Positions 8,373 to 17,473 are shown, numbered from the stretch's first letter. The stretch: 33,180 nt of DNA from Bacteroidales bacterium (GCA_017521245.1 JAFXDI010000028.1:1-33180); one strand, 5' to 3'. Numbers and translations: made by a program. Notes: a model not told the origin generated them from the letters alone.

Positions 8373-9896
8373 TTACAAGTGTGTCTCGCGAAGGAGATCA
8401 TTTACTGTTTTAACAGGGTTGAATGTTGAGATAGGAACTTCAATAAATATTGTATTCCAATCCGACATTGCTCCATTCCACAATCCCGGACGCTCTAATG
8501 CTTTAAGCACTTTACCACTTTTTGATTTCTCGGAGATAAATCCAGTGTTTTTATCAATAAAGTCGGGTAGGTTATAGTGGTTGCCATTCCAGTCTCTAAC
8601 TGAGCATACAAGGTCAACAGGGTTAAAGTGTGAACCACCCTCAAATGCTGCTTTTGATTCGGCATGAGCCATATTAATTTGACTGCTCTCTAAAATTTGA
8701 GGAGAGTAAGTACCATCTTCGTTATATGCTAAGAATGGACCACCACCCGGCTCTCCAATATTTTTAACCATACCGCAAACGCGTAGAGGACGGTTTAGTT
8801 TTTTGAGTAAGTACATAGCAAGGTCGCTATCTTCTAATTGCTTAATCTCGGGATTTCTTGTACATAAATCTTTTTGTACAAATTGAATTATCTCTCGTAA
8901 ATCCTCAATAGTGTAGGTTCCGCTCTCAAGAAGTTTTCCATATTTGAAAATTTTCTCTCTTGCCTCAGCCAAAACACCTGCTAAAACTTTTTTGTAAAGT
9001 ATAGTATCTGCTTTGAATGAGTCGGGAACAACGTTGTCAATGTTCTTGATAAAGATAACGTCAGCATCAATCTCGTTAAGGTTCTCAATTAAAGAGCCAT
9101 GACCACCCGGGCGGAACAAAAGTGCTCCATTATCTCTAAAAGGTTGGTTTTCTCCATCTGCTGCAATAGTGTCAGTCTCAGGTTTTTGCTCAGAGAATGA
9201 GATATTATATTTAACGCCAAACTCTTTTTCGTAGCAAGGAACTACTTTTGCAGTAAGTTCTTTAAAGAAAGGCATATGGTCGTGCGATACAGTAAAGTGG
9301 ATGTTTACAGTTGCATCGCCATTTTTAGCATACATAGCCCCCTCAACAAGATGCTCTTCCATTGCAGCGCGAGATGCTTCGGGGTAACTGTGGAAGAGGA
9401 TAAGACCTTTAGGCAACCAACCATAGTTTAGACCTTTCTCAGCAAGAAGGTTTTCAACAATACTTTTGTATTTGCCTTCAGCCATTAATGTATCAATATC
9501 GCCACCTTCGTTCTTTTTGCATAGTTCATTAAGAGCATTGTAGAAAGCAAACGATTTAATATGCTCAAAGAATTTTTTCTCGAAAGCGGTCTCTGGAGTA
9601 TCGTATTCAGCGTCAAGAAAACCGAACAGGTCTTTGAACATTCTACTTGCAGCACCCGATGCAGGAACAAACTTAACGCTTTTTACGCCCTCTTCAATAA
9701 GTTTATCCCATTTCTCGGCATAAGCCTCTGCAGAGTCATTTAATTGCATAATGCCATTGCCAAGCGATGCACTATTCTCAAGAGCCAAATAGGGGAACCC
9801 TTTTTTAAAACACTCTAATTGCTCCTCAACAGCCTCAACAGTCATACCTTTGGCACTGATTTGAGCAAGATCTTCTTGTGAAAAACAATACTTCAT
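8373..9896 (-). CDS. DUF4301 family protein
   Basis: Read from the ATG at 9896 the protein is 507 residues and begins MKYCFSQEDL. An in-frame GTG at 9935 would add 13 residues, but the ATG fits DUF4301 starts and has an AT-rich leader. Recognisable blocks are VPASGAASRMFKDL, a phosphate-binding-looking loop reminiscent of nucleotidyltransferases, ILFHSYPEASR, LLFRPGGHGSLIENL and CGMVKNIGEPGGGPF. DUF4301 is widespread in Bacteroidetes and uncharacterised; the loop and the GGHGSLI block suggest a sugar-nucleotide or nucleotide transfer fold, which is inference. No signal peptide, so cytoplasmic. It lies upstream of the lipoprotein gene in the same direction. Confidence 0.85.
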   Translation of the reverse strand: MKYCFSQEDLAQISAKGMTVEAVEEQLECFKKGFPYLALENSASLGNGIMQLNDSAEAYAEKWDKLIEEGVKSVKFVPASGAASRMFKDLFGFLDAEYDTPETAFEKKFFEHIKSFAFYNALNELCKKNEGGDIDTLMAEGKYKSIVENLLAEKGLNYGWLPKGLILFHSYPEASRAAMEEHLVEGAMYAKNGDATVNIHFTVSHDHMPFFKELTAKVVPCYEKEFGVKYNISFSEQKPETDTIAADGENQPFRDNGALLFRPGGHGSLIENLNEIDADVIFIKNIDNVVPDSFKADTILYKKVLAGVLAEAREKIFKYGKLLESGTYTIEDLREIIQFVQKDLCTRNPEIKQLEDSDLAMYLLKKLNRPLRVCGMVKNIGEPGGGPFLAYNEDGTYSPQILESSQINMAHAESKAAFEGGSHFNPVDLVCSVRDWNGNHYNLPDFIDKNTGFISEKSKSGKVLKALERPGLWNGAMSDWNTIFIEVPISTFNPVKTVNDLLRETHL

Positions 9897-10020
9897 ATTA
9901 AATATATTTAATGGTTTTATAACTTTCTCCGCCACAAGATTACTAACACTCTTTATTAGAGATAGAGAGACTCTGAAAAAGAATAATTTAGTATCATGTT
10001 TTTAACCTATTCCACTTTCA

Positions 10021-10041
10021 AGAGTAAATAATAGTTACTCT
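10021..10041. repeat. Small inverted repeat in the relA/DUF4301 divergent spacer
   Basis: AGAGTAA and TTACTCT flank the 7-base loop ATAATAG, between two divergent genes. It could be an operator or a chance hairpin; no T-tract follows. The rest of the 9897-10130 spacer is AT-rich and holds only the -7 box listed next. Confidence 0.3.
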
Positions 10042-10100
10042 ATTCAGCAAATGTACAAATAAAAGATATAAAAATCAATTATGTTGTCGCAAAAAAATTC

Positions 10101-10108
10101 TATATTTG
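10101..10108 (+). promoter_or_regulatory. Putative relA promoter, -7 box
   Basis: TATATTTG matches TAnnTTTG and would start transcription about 16 bases before the ATG at 10131. The -33 element is not clear. Confidence 0.4.
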
Positions 10109-10130
10109 AGGAGAATTTATAAAAACAGTT

Positions 10131-12347
10131 ATGCAAGAGCAAGAATTGATGTTTTCGGCTGATGAGAAGGTTGAGTTTTTACGCTCATATTTAGAGTTAC
10201 GACGTCAAACCCGAACAATTATAAACGAGTTTGAGTTTGAGAAACTTCGCCAAATAATATCTGAAGCAACCAGTAAAGACCAATACGGAAGAGATCGCAA
10301 CGGGAACAGCATCTTGTTACGAAATCTAAATACTGCACTAATCCTTTCAAAAGAGGTAGGGCTGGATCGTTCTACGTTGCTGTCAATCCTGCTGTATAAT
10401 GTTGTAGCTCATAAGAGTTTAACTATTGAAGATATTGTAAAAGAGTTTGGCGATGATGTAGCAAACATAATAACGCATCTTTTAAAAACCGAAAGTCTTT
10501 ATACAAAACATGCAACTGTACAAAGCGATAATTTTAGAAAACTACTATTGTCATTTGCAAACGATGCAAGGGTTATAATAATACTTATTGCCGATAACCT
10601 ATGCTTGATGCGTATGATAAACCATCATCCCGATAATGATTACCGATTAAGCATTGCATCTGAAGCATCGTACCTGTATGCACCACTTGCACACCGATTG
10701 GGATTATACAAAATAAAATCGGAACTTGAAGACCTCTCGCTAAAATATACCAATCGCGAAGTCTTTAATAGTATCGCATCAAAACTAACGCAAACAAAGG
10801 AGAAACGACAAAAATATATCGAATCATTTATTGCTCCAATTCGTCAAAAACTTCTTGATGAAGGTTATAAATTTGAGATGAAGGGGCGAACAAAATCTAT
10901 ATATTCGATATATAACAAGATGAAAAAGCAGAAGGCAGAGTTTGAAGACATATATGACCTCTTTGCTATACGAATAATATTAGACACTCCACTTGAAAAG
11001 GAGAAGGCAGATTGTTGGAGAATATTCTCAATAATAGCCGATATGTACAAACCCAATCCCTCTCGAATGCGTGACTGGCTAACCATACCCAAGAGCAACG
11101 GATATGAGTCGTTGCATATAACTGTGTGGGGCCCTGAGGATAGGTGGGTTGAGGTGCAGATACGCACTAAACGTATGGATGAGATTGCCGAAAACGGATT
11201 GGCTGCTCACTGGCGTTACAAAGGAGTAAAGAGCGAGAGTGGATTGGATGATTGGTTAAACAATATGCGAGATATATTGGAATCATCCGATGAGAGAGAT
11301 ACGCTTGAACTTGTAAAAGACTTCAGCAAAGATGATTACGATAAAGAGGTGTTTGTCTTTTCTCCCAAGGGCGATTTATATAAACTTACCAAAGGAGCAA
11401 CAATATTAGATTTTGCATACCTGATACATACCAATTTAGGTAATAAATGCGTGGGAGGAAAGGTTGATGAAAAAAATCAATCGTTAAGGTATCAGATAAA
11501 GAGTGGCGACACCATTGAGATATTAACCTCTCCTCAACAGAAACCAAAACAGGATTGGTTAAATATCGCAACACAACCCCGAACAAAGCAGAAGATAAGA
11601 CAGGCTCTTAAAGAGGCAGAGAATCGCGAGGCAGAGTACGGAAAAGAGATGTTCTTCCGCCGTTTGAAGAACAGAAAAATAGAACTTGATGAGGCTGCAC
11701 TTACTCAACTCATAAAGAAGTTGGGATTTAAAACTGCAACAAAGTTCTTTTCAAACGTGGCGCAAGACAAAATAGATATAAATGCTACAATAGATAAGTT
11801 TGTTGAGATAAGTAAAGAGTCAGAGGAGGATAACATACACCAACGTTCAGCAGAAGATTTTGTGCAACAAGTGCCGGTACAACAATATGCAAAAGAGGAT
11901 GTATTGGTAATTGATGGCTCGTTAAAGGATATAGAGTATAAGCTCTCAAAATGTTGTAACCCTATATATGGCGATGAGATATTTGGATTTGTAAACTCTC
12001 AGGGAGGAATAAAAATTCACCGAGTTGATTGTCCCAATGCTCCTGAGTTGAGAGGTCGTTTTGGATATAGAGTAGTACCAGCCAAATGGTCGGGTAAACA
12101 TGGCTCACAATATGTAGTAGTATTAAGAGTTGTCGGAAACGATGATATCGGAATAGTTACCAATATAACATCAATTATCTCAAAGGAGAGTGGAGTGGCA
12201 ATGCGAAGCATCTCAATTGACTCAAACGATGGACTATTTCAAGGACACATAACAGTGACAGTTAGTCACGTTCCTGCACTAAATGGTTTAATAAAGAAAC
12301 TCAAAAACGTGAAAGGTGTAAAAAACGTGGAGCGAACAACTGAATAA
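10131..12347 (+). CDS. relA: RelA/SpoT-family (p)ppGpp synthetase with degenerate hydrolase domain
   Basis: 738 residues in the long RSH order: HD-type hydrolase domain (about 45-200), synthetase (about 235-350), TGS (about 395-460, from VFVFSPKGDLYKLTKGAT), a CC-containing region (LSKCCNPIYGDEI) and an ACT domain in the last 75 residues. The synthetase keeps GRTKSIYSIYNKM, NGYESLHITV and EVQIRT...LAAHW, so it should make (p)ppGpp from ATP and GTP or GDP. The hydrolase HD pair is replaced by Tyr89-Asn90 (LLYNVV where family members have LLHDVV), the usual first His is absent (LLRNLNTA) and the ED pair is AH. It is therefore probably a synthesis-only RelA, implying a separate SpoT elsewhere. 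The start follows a -7 box by 23 bases. Confidence 0.93.
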   Translation: MQEQELMFSADEKVEFLRSYLELRRQTRTIINEFEFEKLRQIISEATSKDQYGRDRNGNSILLRNLNTALILSKEVGLDRSTLLSILLYNVVAHKSLTIEDIVKEFGDDVANIITHLLKTESLYTKHATVQSDNFRKLLLSFANDARVIIILIADNLCLMRMINHHPDNDYRLSIASEASYLYAPLAHRLGLYKIKSELEDLSLKYTNREVFNSIASKLTQTKEKRQKYIESFIAPIRQKLLDEGYKFEMKGRTKSIYSIYNKMKKQKAEFEDIYDLFAIRIILDTPLEKEKADCWRIFSIIADMYKPNPSRMRDWLTIPKSNGYESLHITVWGPEDRWVEVQIRTKRMDEIAENGLAAHWRYKGVKSESGLDDWLNNMRDILESSDERDTLELVKDFSKDDYDKEVFVFSPKGDLYKLTKGATILDFAYLIHTNLGNKCVGGKVDEKNQSLRYQIKSGDTIEILTSPQQKPKQDWLNIATQPRTKQKIRQALKEAENREAEYGKEMFFRRLKNRKIELDEAALTQLIKKLGFKTATKFFSNVAQDKIDINATIDKFVEISKESEEDNIHQRSAEDFVQQVPVQQYAKEDVLVIDGSLKDIEYKLSKCCNPIYGDEIFGFVNSQGGIKIHRVDCPNAPELRGRFGYRVVPAKWSGKHGSQYVVVLRVVGNDDIGIVTNITSIISKESGVAMRSISIDSNDGLFQGHITVTVSHVPALNGLIKKLKNVKGVKNVERTTE

Positions 12348-12437
12348 GATTATTGAATTAGAAATTAGTTTGTTGCTTCGCCATAATTATAAATTTTATA
12401 CTTGTAGTCTATCAACTAACAAACTAAATATTTTTAT

Positions 12438-13670
12438 ATGAAAAAGGGTAGGGTAATAAAAATATCAATAATTGTTACAATAGTTTTGGTATTTGCAATA
12501 TGGATAAAATCTCGTTGGAAAGTATGGTTTAGAGATTTACCTGAGCCAGAGTATGTTATTGAGAATAAAATATCGCGTTTACTTATGACCTATGGCGAGG
12601 ATGGAGAGTTCTCTCGAACATTCACATGGATGTGTGGCGATACATTACAACCATCAATATTGGAACTTATTATACTAACTGATACTCTTCATTTTGAGGC
12701 GGAGGGAGAGATTTATGCTTCACGCTCTGGAAAAGCAGCATATTACAGGGCAGATATAGCATCACTGCCACAAGGAATGAGTTATAGTTATAGAGTACTC
12801 TCTCAAACCGATACCACCGAATGGTACACCTTTGCAACCCCATACGAAACCGATCAGCGAAAATTTATATATTTAGGTGATGTACAAGATGATTACACAG
12901 GGGTAACGCCAAAGATATTTTCTGAGATATTTGAACTCTATACTGATGTTGATTTTTATCTCTTTGGCGGAGACATAATAGAACGTCCTATGTCGGGATA
13001 TTGGGACTATTGGTTTGCTTCAATGCAGGATCTGCCCAAAACAAAACCAATATTGGCGGCAACAGGAAATCACGAATACCTAAAATCGTTCCCTCGCCAC
13101 CTTGAAGATCGGTTTGGATTGGTCTTCCCTTATGTTTCAGCACAAAACAATAGAGGTAATGCTCTCCTTTCAATAAAGATAGGGGATGGACAAATTCTAC
13201 TGTTAGACTCAAATAAAGATTTCTGGAAATACTTTTATCAAAGACGTTGGTTAAAGAATGAGTTAAAAAATAGCAATGCACAGTGGCAAATAGTTACATT
13301 GCACCATCCAATATATTCAACAAAAGGAGCATTTAACCAATTCCTTCAACGTATGTTTTTTAATCCAGTAATAAAGAGTTGCGGAGCAGATTTAGTATTA
13401 CAGGGACATGAGCACACCTTTATGAGAACATCAAAAGTTAATGAAGATAGTACTTTGCAAACACCCGTTTATATAACATCTCATTGTTCTCCCAAGAGTT
13501 ATAAGGTCTCATACCCCTCAAACTACTCTAAAATTGATAATGGAGAAAAATATTACCAAGTAATCACATACACCTCTGATAAAATAACCGTAGAGAGTTA
13601 CAATTCGCAACACACACAAATTGATAAGGTTGAAATAACCCCAAACCATGTATATGCGGTAAAAGAGTAG
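12438..13670 (+). CDS. Membrane-anchored metallophosphoesterase, purple-acid-phosphatase-like
   Basis: 410 residues. One N-terminal membrane segment (residues 7-23) should anchor the protein with its bulk outside the cytoplasm. A beta-rich N-terminal domain (about 40-135) resembles the fibronectin-like domain of purple acid phosphatases. The calcineurin-like catalytic domain follows with all expected metal-site motifs: YLGDVQDD, GGDIIE (Asp179), GNHEY (Asn211-His212), LHHPIYS and GHEHTF (His324, His326). It should hydrolyse a phosphoester; the substrate is unknown. It starts 90 bases after relA in the same direction, without a clear terminator between them. Confidence 0.87.
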   Translation: MKKGRVIKISIIVTIVLVFAIWIKSRWKVWFRDLPEPEYVIENKISRLLMTYGEDGEFSRTFTWMCGDTLQPSILELIILTDTLHFEAEGEIYASRSGKAAYYRADIASLPQGMSYSYRVLSQTDTTEWYTFATPYETDQRKFIYLGDVQDDYTGVTPKIFSEIFELYTDVDFYLFGGDIIERPMSGYWDYWFASMQDLPKTKPILAATGNHEYLKSFPRHLEDRFGLVFPYVSAQNNRGNALLSIKIGDGQILLLDSNKDFWKYFYQRRWLKNELKNSNAQWQIVTLHHPIYSTKGAFNQFLQRMFFNPVIKSCGADLVLQGHEHTFMRTSKVNEDSTLQTPVYITSHCSPKSYKVSYPSNYSKIDNGEKYYQVITYTSDKITVESYNSQHTQIDKVEITPNHVYAVKE

Positions 13671-13703
13671 AGAAACTCTATTTTGATTTTAAAGTAAAAA
13701 AAT

Positions 13704-13734
13704 GAGAGGGTGAAACAAATTGTTGCACCCTCTC
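13704..13734 (-). terminator. Terminator of the Na/phosphate symporter transcript
   Basis: GAGAGGGTG at 13704-13712 pairs perfectly with CACCCTCTC at 13726-13734. On the minus strand the stem is followed by ATTTTTTT, so it serves the gene ending at 13770. On the plus strand there is no T-tract, though the hairpin may still slow transcription from the phosphoesterase gene. Confidence 0.85.
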
Positions 13735-13769
13735 TGCTTAATTACTTATATATTAAACACACTTATATG

Positions 13770-15500
13770 TTACTTTCCAAATGAGCGGTGAAGATCTTGA
13801 GAGATATTGATTAAGTAGTCTCCCATCTTCTCAAGTTGACTAACCAAGTCTAAATAGAAAACACTTGTTTGATAACTCTTTCTGTTATGCTCAATGTCAT
13901 CAATCTCGGTATCTCTTAGGCTGTTTCTTAGAGTATTGATATTCTCCTCTGCCTTATAAGCATTTGTAATATCTGTTAACTCTCCTTCATGAGCAGTGGT
14001 TAAGTTTTTAAGCATCACTTCGTAAGCTTTATCTACAACATCTGCCAACTCTTCAAGTTTCTGAATAGTTTGAGCGTCAAAGTTCTTGTTGTATGAGTTT
14101 CTGCGAGTAAGAATACGTGCAATAGACTCTCCCGAATCTCCAAGAGACTCTAACTCTCCAATAATTTTATACATTGCCTTGACTCTCTTTGAAGTAGTCT
14201 CGCTTATATCTCCTGCCGATAAAGCGTTCAGAAAAGTTGCAATCTCAAACTCAATTCTATCCGAAATCTCTTCATATTTAATAAGTTTATCGCGTAATTC
14301 TTTAAACTTATCAGGGTTAGTTTCTGAGATAATTGCTTTAGCATAACTAAGACCTTTTCTTGAAATCTCTGCAAAATGGATAATCTCATCAAATGCTTGT
14401 TCGGTAGCAAGTTCAGGAGTGTCAAGATTACCGGCAGTAATATATTTAAGTCTAAAGTTCTCATTCTCTTGGTTTTTGGGAGTCTTGATAATCCAGGTAA
14501 CAGCCTTCTCGATATATTTAATAAACCAAACCAATATACCGGTGTTAATGGTATTAAATAGAGTGTGTAACATTGATAGTCCGTAAAGAGCAGCAACACC
14601 AGTTGCAGCAGTAGCACTTGTAACTGCAAAATCATCGGCTGCTGGATTTGGTAATCCAAATAGTTCAATAATTTTACCTACAAGGGCAAGGAATGGGGTA
14701 AAGAATATCAATGCCCAGATAACACCGAATACATTAAAAATAGTGTGCGACATTGCCGCTCTCTTTGCTTGAGTATTACCCACTGCTGCAGCAATATTAG
14801 CAGTGATAGTAGTACCAATGTTTTCTCCAAGTACCATTGCGCAAGCCATATTAAATGGAATCCATCCCATACTTAGCATAATAAGAGTGATTGCCATAGT
14901 TGCCGATGATGATTGAAGAACCAATGTAAGTATTGTACCAAAGGCAAGGAACAAGAGAACAGAACTAAATCCGTAACTTGACCACGTTTTAACAAACTCC
15001 AGTACTTCAGGCGTTTGGTTTAAGTCCGGAACAGACTCTTTCATAAACGAAAGAGCAAGAAAGAGCAAACAGAAACCAACAATTAACTCTCCAATGTTTT
15101 GTCTTTGATTCTTTTTTGAATTAGAGAACAAGAAACCGAACAGCATCAAAGGAACTGCTAATATTGAAATATCGGCCTTAAATCCCAACCAAGCCACTAA
15201 CCATGCAGTAACAGTAGTTCCTATGTTGGCTCCCATAATAACACCAATTGCTTGGTGAAGAGTAAGAAGTCCTGCGTTTACAAAACTTACAACCATAACG
15301 GTAGTTGCCGATGATGATTGAATTATTGATGTAATTCCAAGACCAGTCAGAACTCCTTTAAACGGATTTGAAGTCATTGCCGATAAAAAGCTTCTAAGCT
15401 TATTTCCCGATGCTTTCTGAAGACCTGAACTCATCAAATTCATACCATAAAGGAACATACCTAACGCTCCTAACAGTGTAAAGATTTGAAGTATTCCCAT
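13770..15500 (-). CDS. Na/Pi-cotransporter family protein with PhoU-like tail
   Basis: 576 residues. The first ~340 residues are hydrophobic with the two inverted NptA-type repeats, each marked by QSSSA (residues 61-65 and 196-200) and each followed by a glycine-rich NIGTT segment. The C-terminal ~200 residues are helical and PhoU-like. The family moves phosphate with sodium across the inner membrane, and the PhoU-like tail is thought to regulate it. The gene starts 29 bases after the stop of the small membrane protein gene upstream, suggesting one transcript that ends at the hairpin at 13704-13734. Length and repeats are normal. Phosphate as the substrate is family knowledge, not proven here. 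Confidence 0.92.
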   Translation of the reverse strand: MGILQIFTLLGALGMFLYGMNLMSSGLQKASGNKLRSFLSAMTSNPFKGVLTGLGITSIIQSSSATTVMVVSFVNAGLLTLHQAIGVIMGANIGTTVTAWLVAWLGFKADISILAVPLMLFGFLFSNSKKNQRQNIGELIVGFCLLFLALSFMKESVPDLNQTPEVLEFVKTWSSYGFSSVLLFLAFGTILTLVLQSSSATMAITLIMLSMGWIPFNMACAMVLGENIGTTITANIAAAVGNTQAKRAAMSHTIFNVFGVIWALIFFTPFLALVGKIIELFGLPNPAADDFAVTSATAATGVAALYGLSMLHTLFNTINTGILVWFIKYIEKAVTWIIKTPKNQENENFRLKYITAGNLDTPELATEQAFDEIIHFAEISRKGLSYAKAIISETNPDKFKELRDKLIKYEEISDRIEFEIATFLNALSAGDISETTSKRVKAMYKIIGELESLGDSGESIARILTRRNSYNKNFDAQTIQKLEELADVVDKAYEVMLKNLTTAHEGELTDITNAYKAEENINTLRNSLRDTEIDDIEHNRKSYQTSVFYLDLVSQLEKMGDYLINISQDLHRSFGK

Positions 15501-15529
15501 AACTTGAAAATTTAGATTGTTATGATTAT

Positions 15530-15970
15530 TTATTTAACTAAGTTTTTTATTCTCTCTATCTCATATTCATACATCTCAGAGCAGGGGTGATATTGAAAAG
15601 GGACATACTCAAATAGTTGAAGAAAAGCCTTGCCGGATGCCTTGCTGTAAAATATCTCTAATCTAATCCCTTCTCCCTCATCTGTCGGATTAATCTTTTC
15701 AGGTGAAGATGCTAATGCACTTAATAGAGAACTCTTCATCTTTTTATTAAAAGACAAATCTATCTTTTTGTAAAACTCTCCACTTTCTGTATCCTTGTAT
15801 CCCGATTTAAGAACAAAGAGAAGAATTAATCCTAAAATAATTAATGAAATACCGCCATAAATAGCACCATTGCTGTCAAAGACAATAGAACGTATAATAC
15901 CTATTAATAGGAGAGAAGAACTTATAGTAATATCTTTTATAGAGCGAACTCTTATGAAATTTTTTTCCAT
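15530..15970 (-). CDS. Small two-helix membrane protein, hypothetical
   Basis: 146 residues. Two adjacent membrane segments (about 17-32 and 36-56, rich in Ile/Leu) are followed by a soluble domain of about 85 residues with EGIRLEIFYSKASGKAF and QLFEYVPFQYHPC. I do not recognise a family. Its stop is 29 bases before the symporter start, so it is probably translated from the same message and could accompany the symporter. Confidence that it is a real gene comes from its length, codon pattern and position; no function is offered. Confidence 0.7.
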   Translation of the reverse strand: MEKNFIRVRSIKDITISSSLLLIGIIRSIVFDSNGAIYGGISLIILGLILLFVLKSGYKDTESGEFYKKIDLSFNKKMKSSLLSALASSPEKINPTDEGEGIRLEIFYSKASGKAFLQLFEYVPFQYHPCSEMYEYEIERIKNLVK

Positions 15971-16148
15971 TTTTTTTAATCATTTAGTTTATCAAATTAA
16001 TAATTCTAAATAGTTGCGAAGGGAATATAATTTTCCTGTCGCATACATAGCAGACAAACAGCAGACAAAACATACTCTGCCCATTGTTGCTAAGTACTAT
16101 AAATCATATCTGATTTACAGTGCTTTAATCTATAAAGTATGTGATAAA

Positions 16149-16535
16149 CTAAATAATGAGTTTACCAAAACTAATCAATCTGTGAAAAGAGTTGGTAAAT
16201 AATGTTTGAGATATATAAGAGGCGTTTAAGGTAGATATATCCTCCCCTTTATGAATAGGGTTGCCCTCTTCTGTAAATGAAAAGTTGTTTCGGTGGTTAT
16301 TGTTTACTCTTTTAGTGAAAGAGTTTTGCCTAAATGTAACCGAAGAGAGTAGTGATTGAGGAGGAAGATAAAACTCCGATTCAAGTTCAGGAGAATCGGT
16401 ATAGTAAGAATCTAATTCAATAGATGCTGTTTTGTTTTCCTTATCTGTTGTAGGGTAAGGCTCCTCAACATTAGTCGCAATAAAAGATATTGCAACTATT
16501 AAGATTGAAATAAAATATTTCAGAAAACTTTTCAC
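16149..16535 (-). CDS. Small secreted or membrane-tethered protein, hypothetical
   Basis: 128 residues starting at GTG; no in-frame ATG is available near the N-terminus. Residues 1-22 form a hydrophobic signal (FISILIVAISFIA). The remainder is polar, with a Ser/Thr/Glu-rich middle and no cysteines. The GTG start is supported by a well-spaced Bacteroides promoter (TTTG-19 bases-TATTTTTG) placed about 25 bases before it. No family recognised. There is a 178-base gap to the next gene in the same direction, so it may be monocistronic. Function unknown. Confidence 0.6.
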   Translation of the reverse strand: MKSFLKYFISILIVAISFIATNVEEPYPTTDKENKTASIELDSYYTDSPELESEFYLPPQSLLSSVTFRQNSFTKRVNNNHRNNFSFTEEGNPIHKGEDISTLNASYISQTLFTNSFHRLISFGKLII

Positions 16536-16565
16536 TACTATTGATTAATGAACTTTTCAGTACTA

Positions 16566-16596
16566 CAAAAATAGTATAAATTTGTTATTCTTCAAA
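16566..16596 (-). promoter_or_regulatory. Bacteroides-type promoter, both elements
   Basis: Read on the minus strand: TTTG (16596-16593), a 19-base spacer, then TATTTTTG (16573-16566). This matches the TTTG-N19-21-TAnnTTTG consensus and predicts a start near 16560, about 25 bases before the GTG of the small secreted protein. Confidence 0.65.
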
Positions 16597-16664
16597 CATA
16601 TTTTCTCTTTTTTGTTAAAAGTAAAATTTAATTTTCTTAAATTTTAACAATAATAAAAAATAAT

Positions 16665-16694
16665 GAGAGGTATGCTACACATAGCACACCTCTC
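16665..16694 (-). terminator. ndk terminator
   Basis: On the minus strand GAGAGGTGTGCTA pairs with TAGCATACCTCTC (one wobble) around a 4-base loop, followed by ATTATTTTTTATTATTG. It lies 35 bases past the ndk stop. Confidence 0.85.
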
Positions 16695-16728
16695 TGTTTA
16701 TATATATTTATAGTTATATAACTAACTA

Positions 16729-17193
16729 TTAATACTCATCGTTAGCGTATAAGAAATCAAAAGTAGAGAGTTTGTAATCAAAAATCTCTTCGGGTGCGAA
16801 GAATCTTTTTAACTCAATCTCCGCAGTTTCGGGAGAGTCCGAAGCGTGAACAATGTTCTCTTGGAAACTCATACTATAATCGCCTCTAATGGTTCCTGCA
16901 GGTGCTTTGCGTCCTGTTGTGGGTCCGGTGATAGTTCTAACTGCCTCAATTGCATCAACACCCTCATAACAACAAACAATTACTGGACATGCCATCATAG
17001 AGTCTTTTACTCTCTGGAAGAAAGGTTTACTACTTAGGTGAGAGTAGTGTTCGCTCAAAATTTCATCGGTAAGTTGTACCATTTTCATACCGCACAATCT
17101 TAAACCTTTGCGTTCAAAACGTGTTGTAACTTCTCCAATCAAACCTCTTTGTATTGTACAAGGTTTTAAAATAACGAGGGTTTTTTCTAACAT
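16729..17193 (-). CDS. ndk: Nucleoside diphosphate kinase
   Basis: 154 residues. Ndk passes the gamma-phosphate of ATP to other nucleoside diphosphates through a phosphohistidine. The catalytic His is His116 in NIVHASDS; the nucleotide-binding blocks KPFFQRV, GPTTGRKAPAGTIRGDY and ETAEIELKRFF are intact. Length is typical for Bacteroidales. It is flanked by spacers and ends in a strong terminator, so it is probably monocistronic. A near-consensus -7 box TATCTTTA (17261-17254) lies about 60 bases upstream. Confidence 0.97.
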   Translation of the reverse strand: MLEKTLVILKPCTIQRGLIGEVTTRFERKGLRLCGMKMVQLTDEILSEHYSHLSSKPFFQRVKDSMMACPVIVCCYEGVDAIEAVRTITGPTTGRKAPAGTIRGDYSMSFQENIVHASDSPETAEIELKRFFAPEEIFDYKLSTFDFLYANDEY

Positions 17194-17346
17194 AATCGTT
17201 TATATTTAGGGTTATATAAAATCAAAAAAAATGAGTTTAAAATAAACTTTTCATAAAGATATATACTTATTTCCTAATAAGCAATAATATATATGAAAAT
17301 CTTTTATAAATAACTAATTATCTTCTATATTAAGCTGAAAACAAAA

Positions 17347-17372
17347 AAACTGTGCTTAATTAAACACAGTTT
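17347..17372 (-). terminator. Terminator downstream of the PRiA4-ORF3 family gene
   Basis: AAACTGTG (17347-17354) pairs with CACAGTTT (17365-17372). On the minus strand the stem is followed by seven T residues when the shared A-run is counted. It lies about 105 bases after the gene stop, beyond the inverted-repeat block at 17407-17473. Confidence 0.75.
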
Positions 17373-17379
17373 CTCTATA

Positions 17380-17390
17380 AATTTTAGTAA
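17380..17390. repeat. 11-bp direct repeat, left copy
   Basis: AATTTTAGTAA, identical to 17474-17484. Together the copies flank an 83-base segment holding the inverted repeat at 17407-17473, as an insertion with target duplication would look. Confidence 0.55.
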
Positions 17391-17406
17391 TTGTTATTTT
17401 TTTGAA

Positions 17407-17473
17407 ATGACGCAAGAGATATATTTAAACAGTGAAAGAGTCTCGCTGAGGTTAAATATAAATCCTGCGTTAT
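17407..17473. repeat. 67-bp imperfect inverted repeat, MITE-like or structured RNA
   Basis: Three nested pairings: ATGACGCA (17407-17414) with TGCGTTAT (17466-17473); TATATTTAAAC (17420-17430) with GTTAAATATA (17451-17460) apart from one bulged A; AGTGA (17431-17435) with TCGCT (17443-17447). It begins four bases past the stop codon of the minus-strand gene and has no T-run of its own. It could be a small mobile element remnant or a 3' UTR structure. Confidence 0.55.

Noticed and set aside
9897..9935. Longer N-terminus for the DUF4301 protein from a GTG
   Set aside because: The ATG at 9896 gives the family-like start MKYCFSQ; the extra 13 residues look like translated leader.
16014..16202. 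62-codon plus-strand open frame
   Set aside because: It overlaps the end of the minus-strand secreted-protein gene, has no recognisable domain or promoter, and lies in AT-rich spacer.
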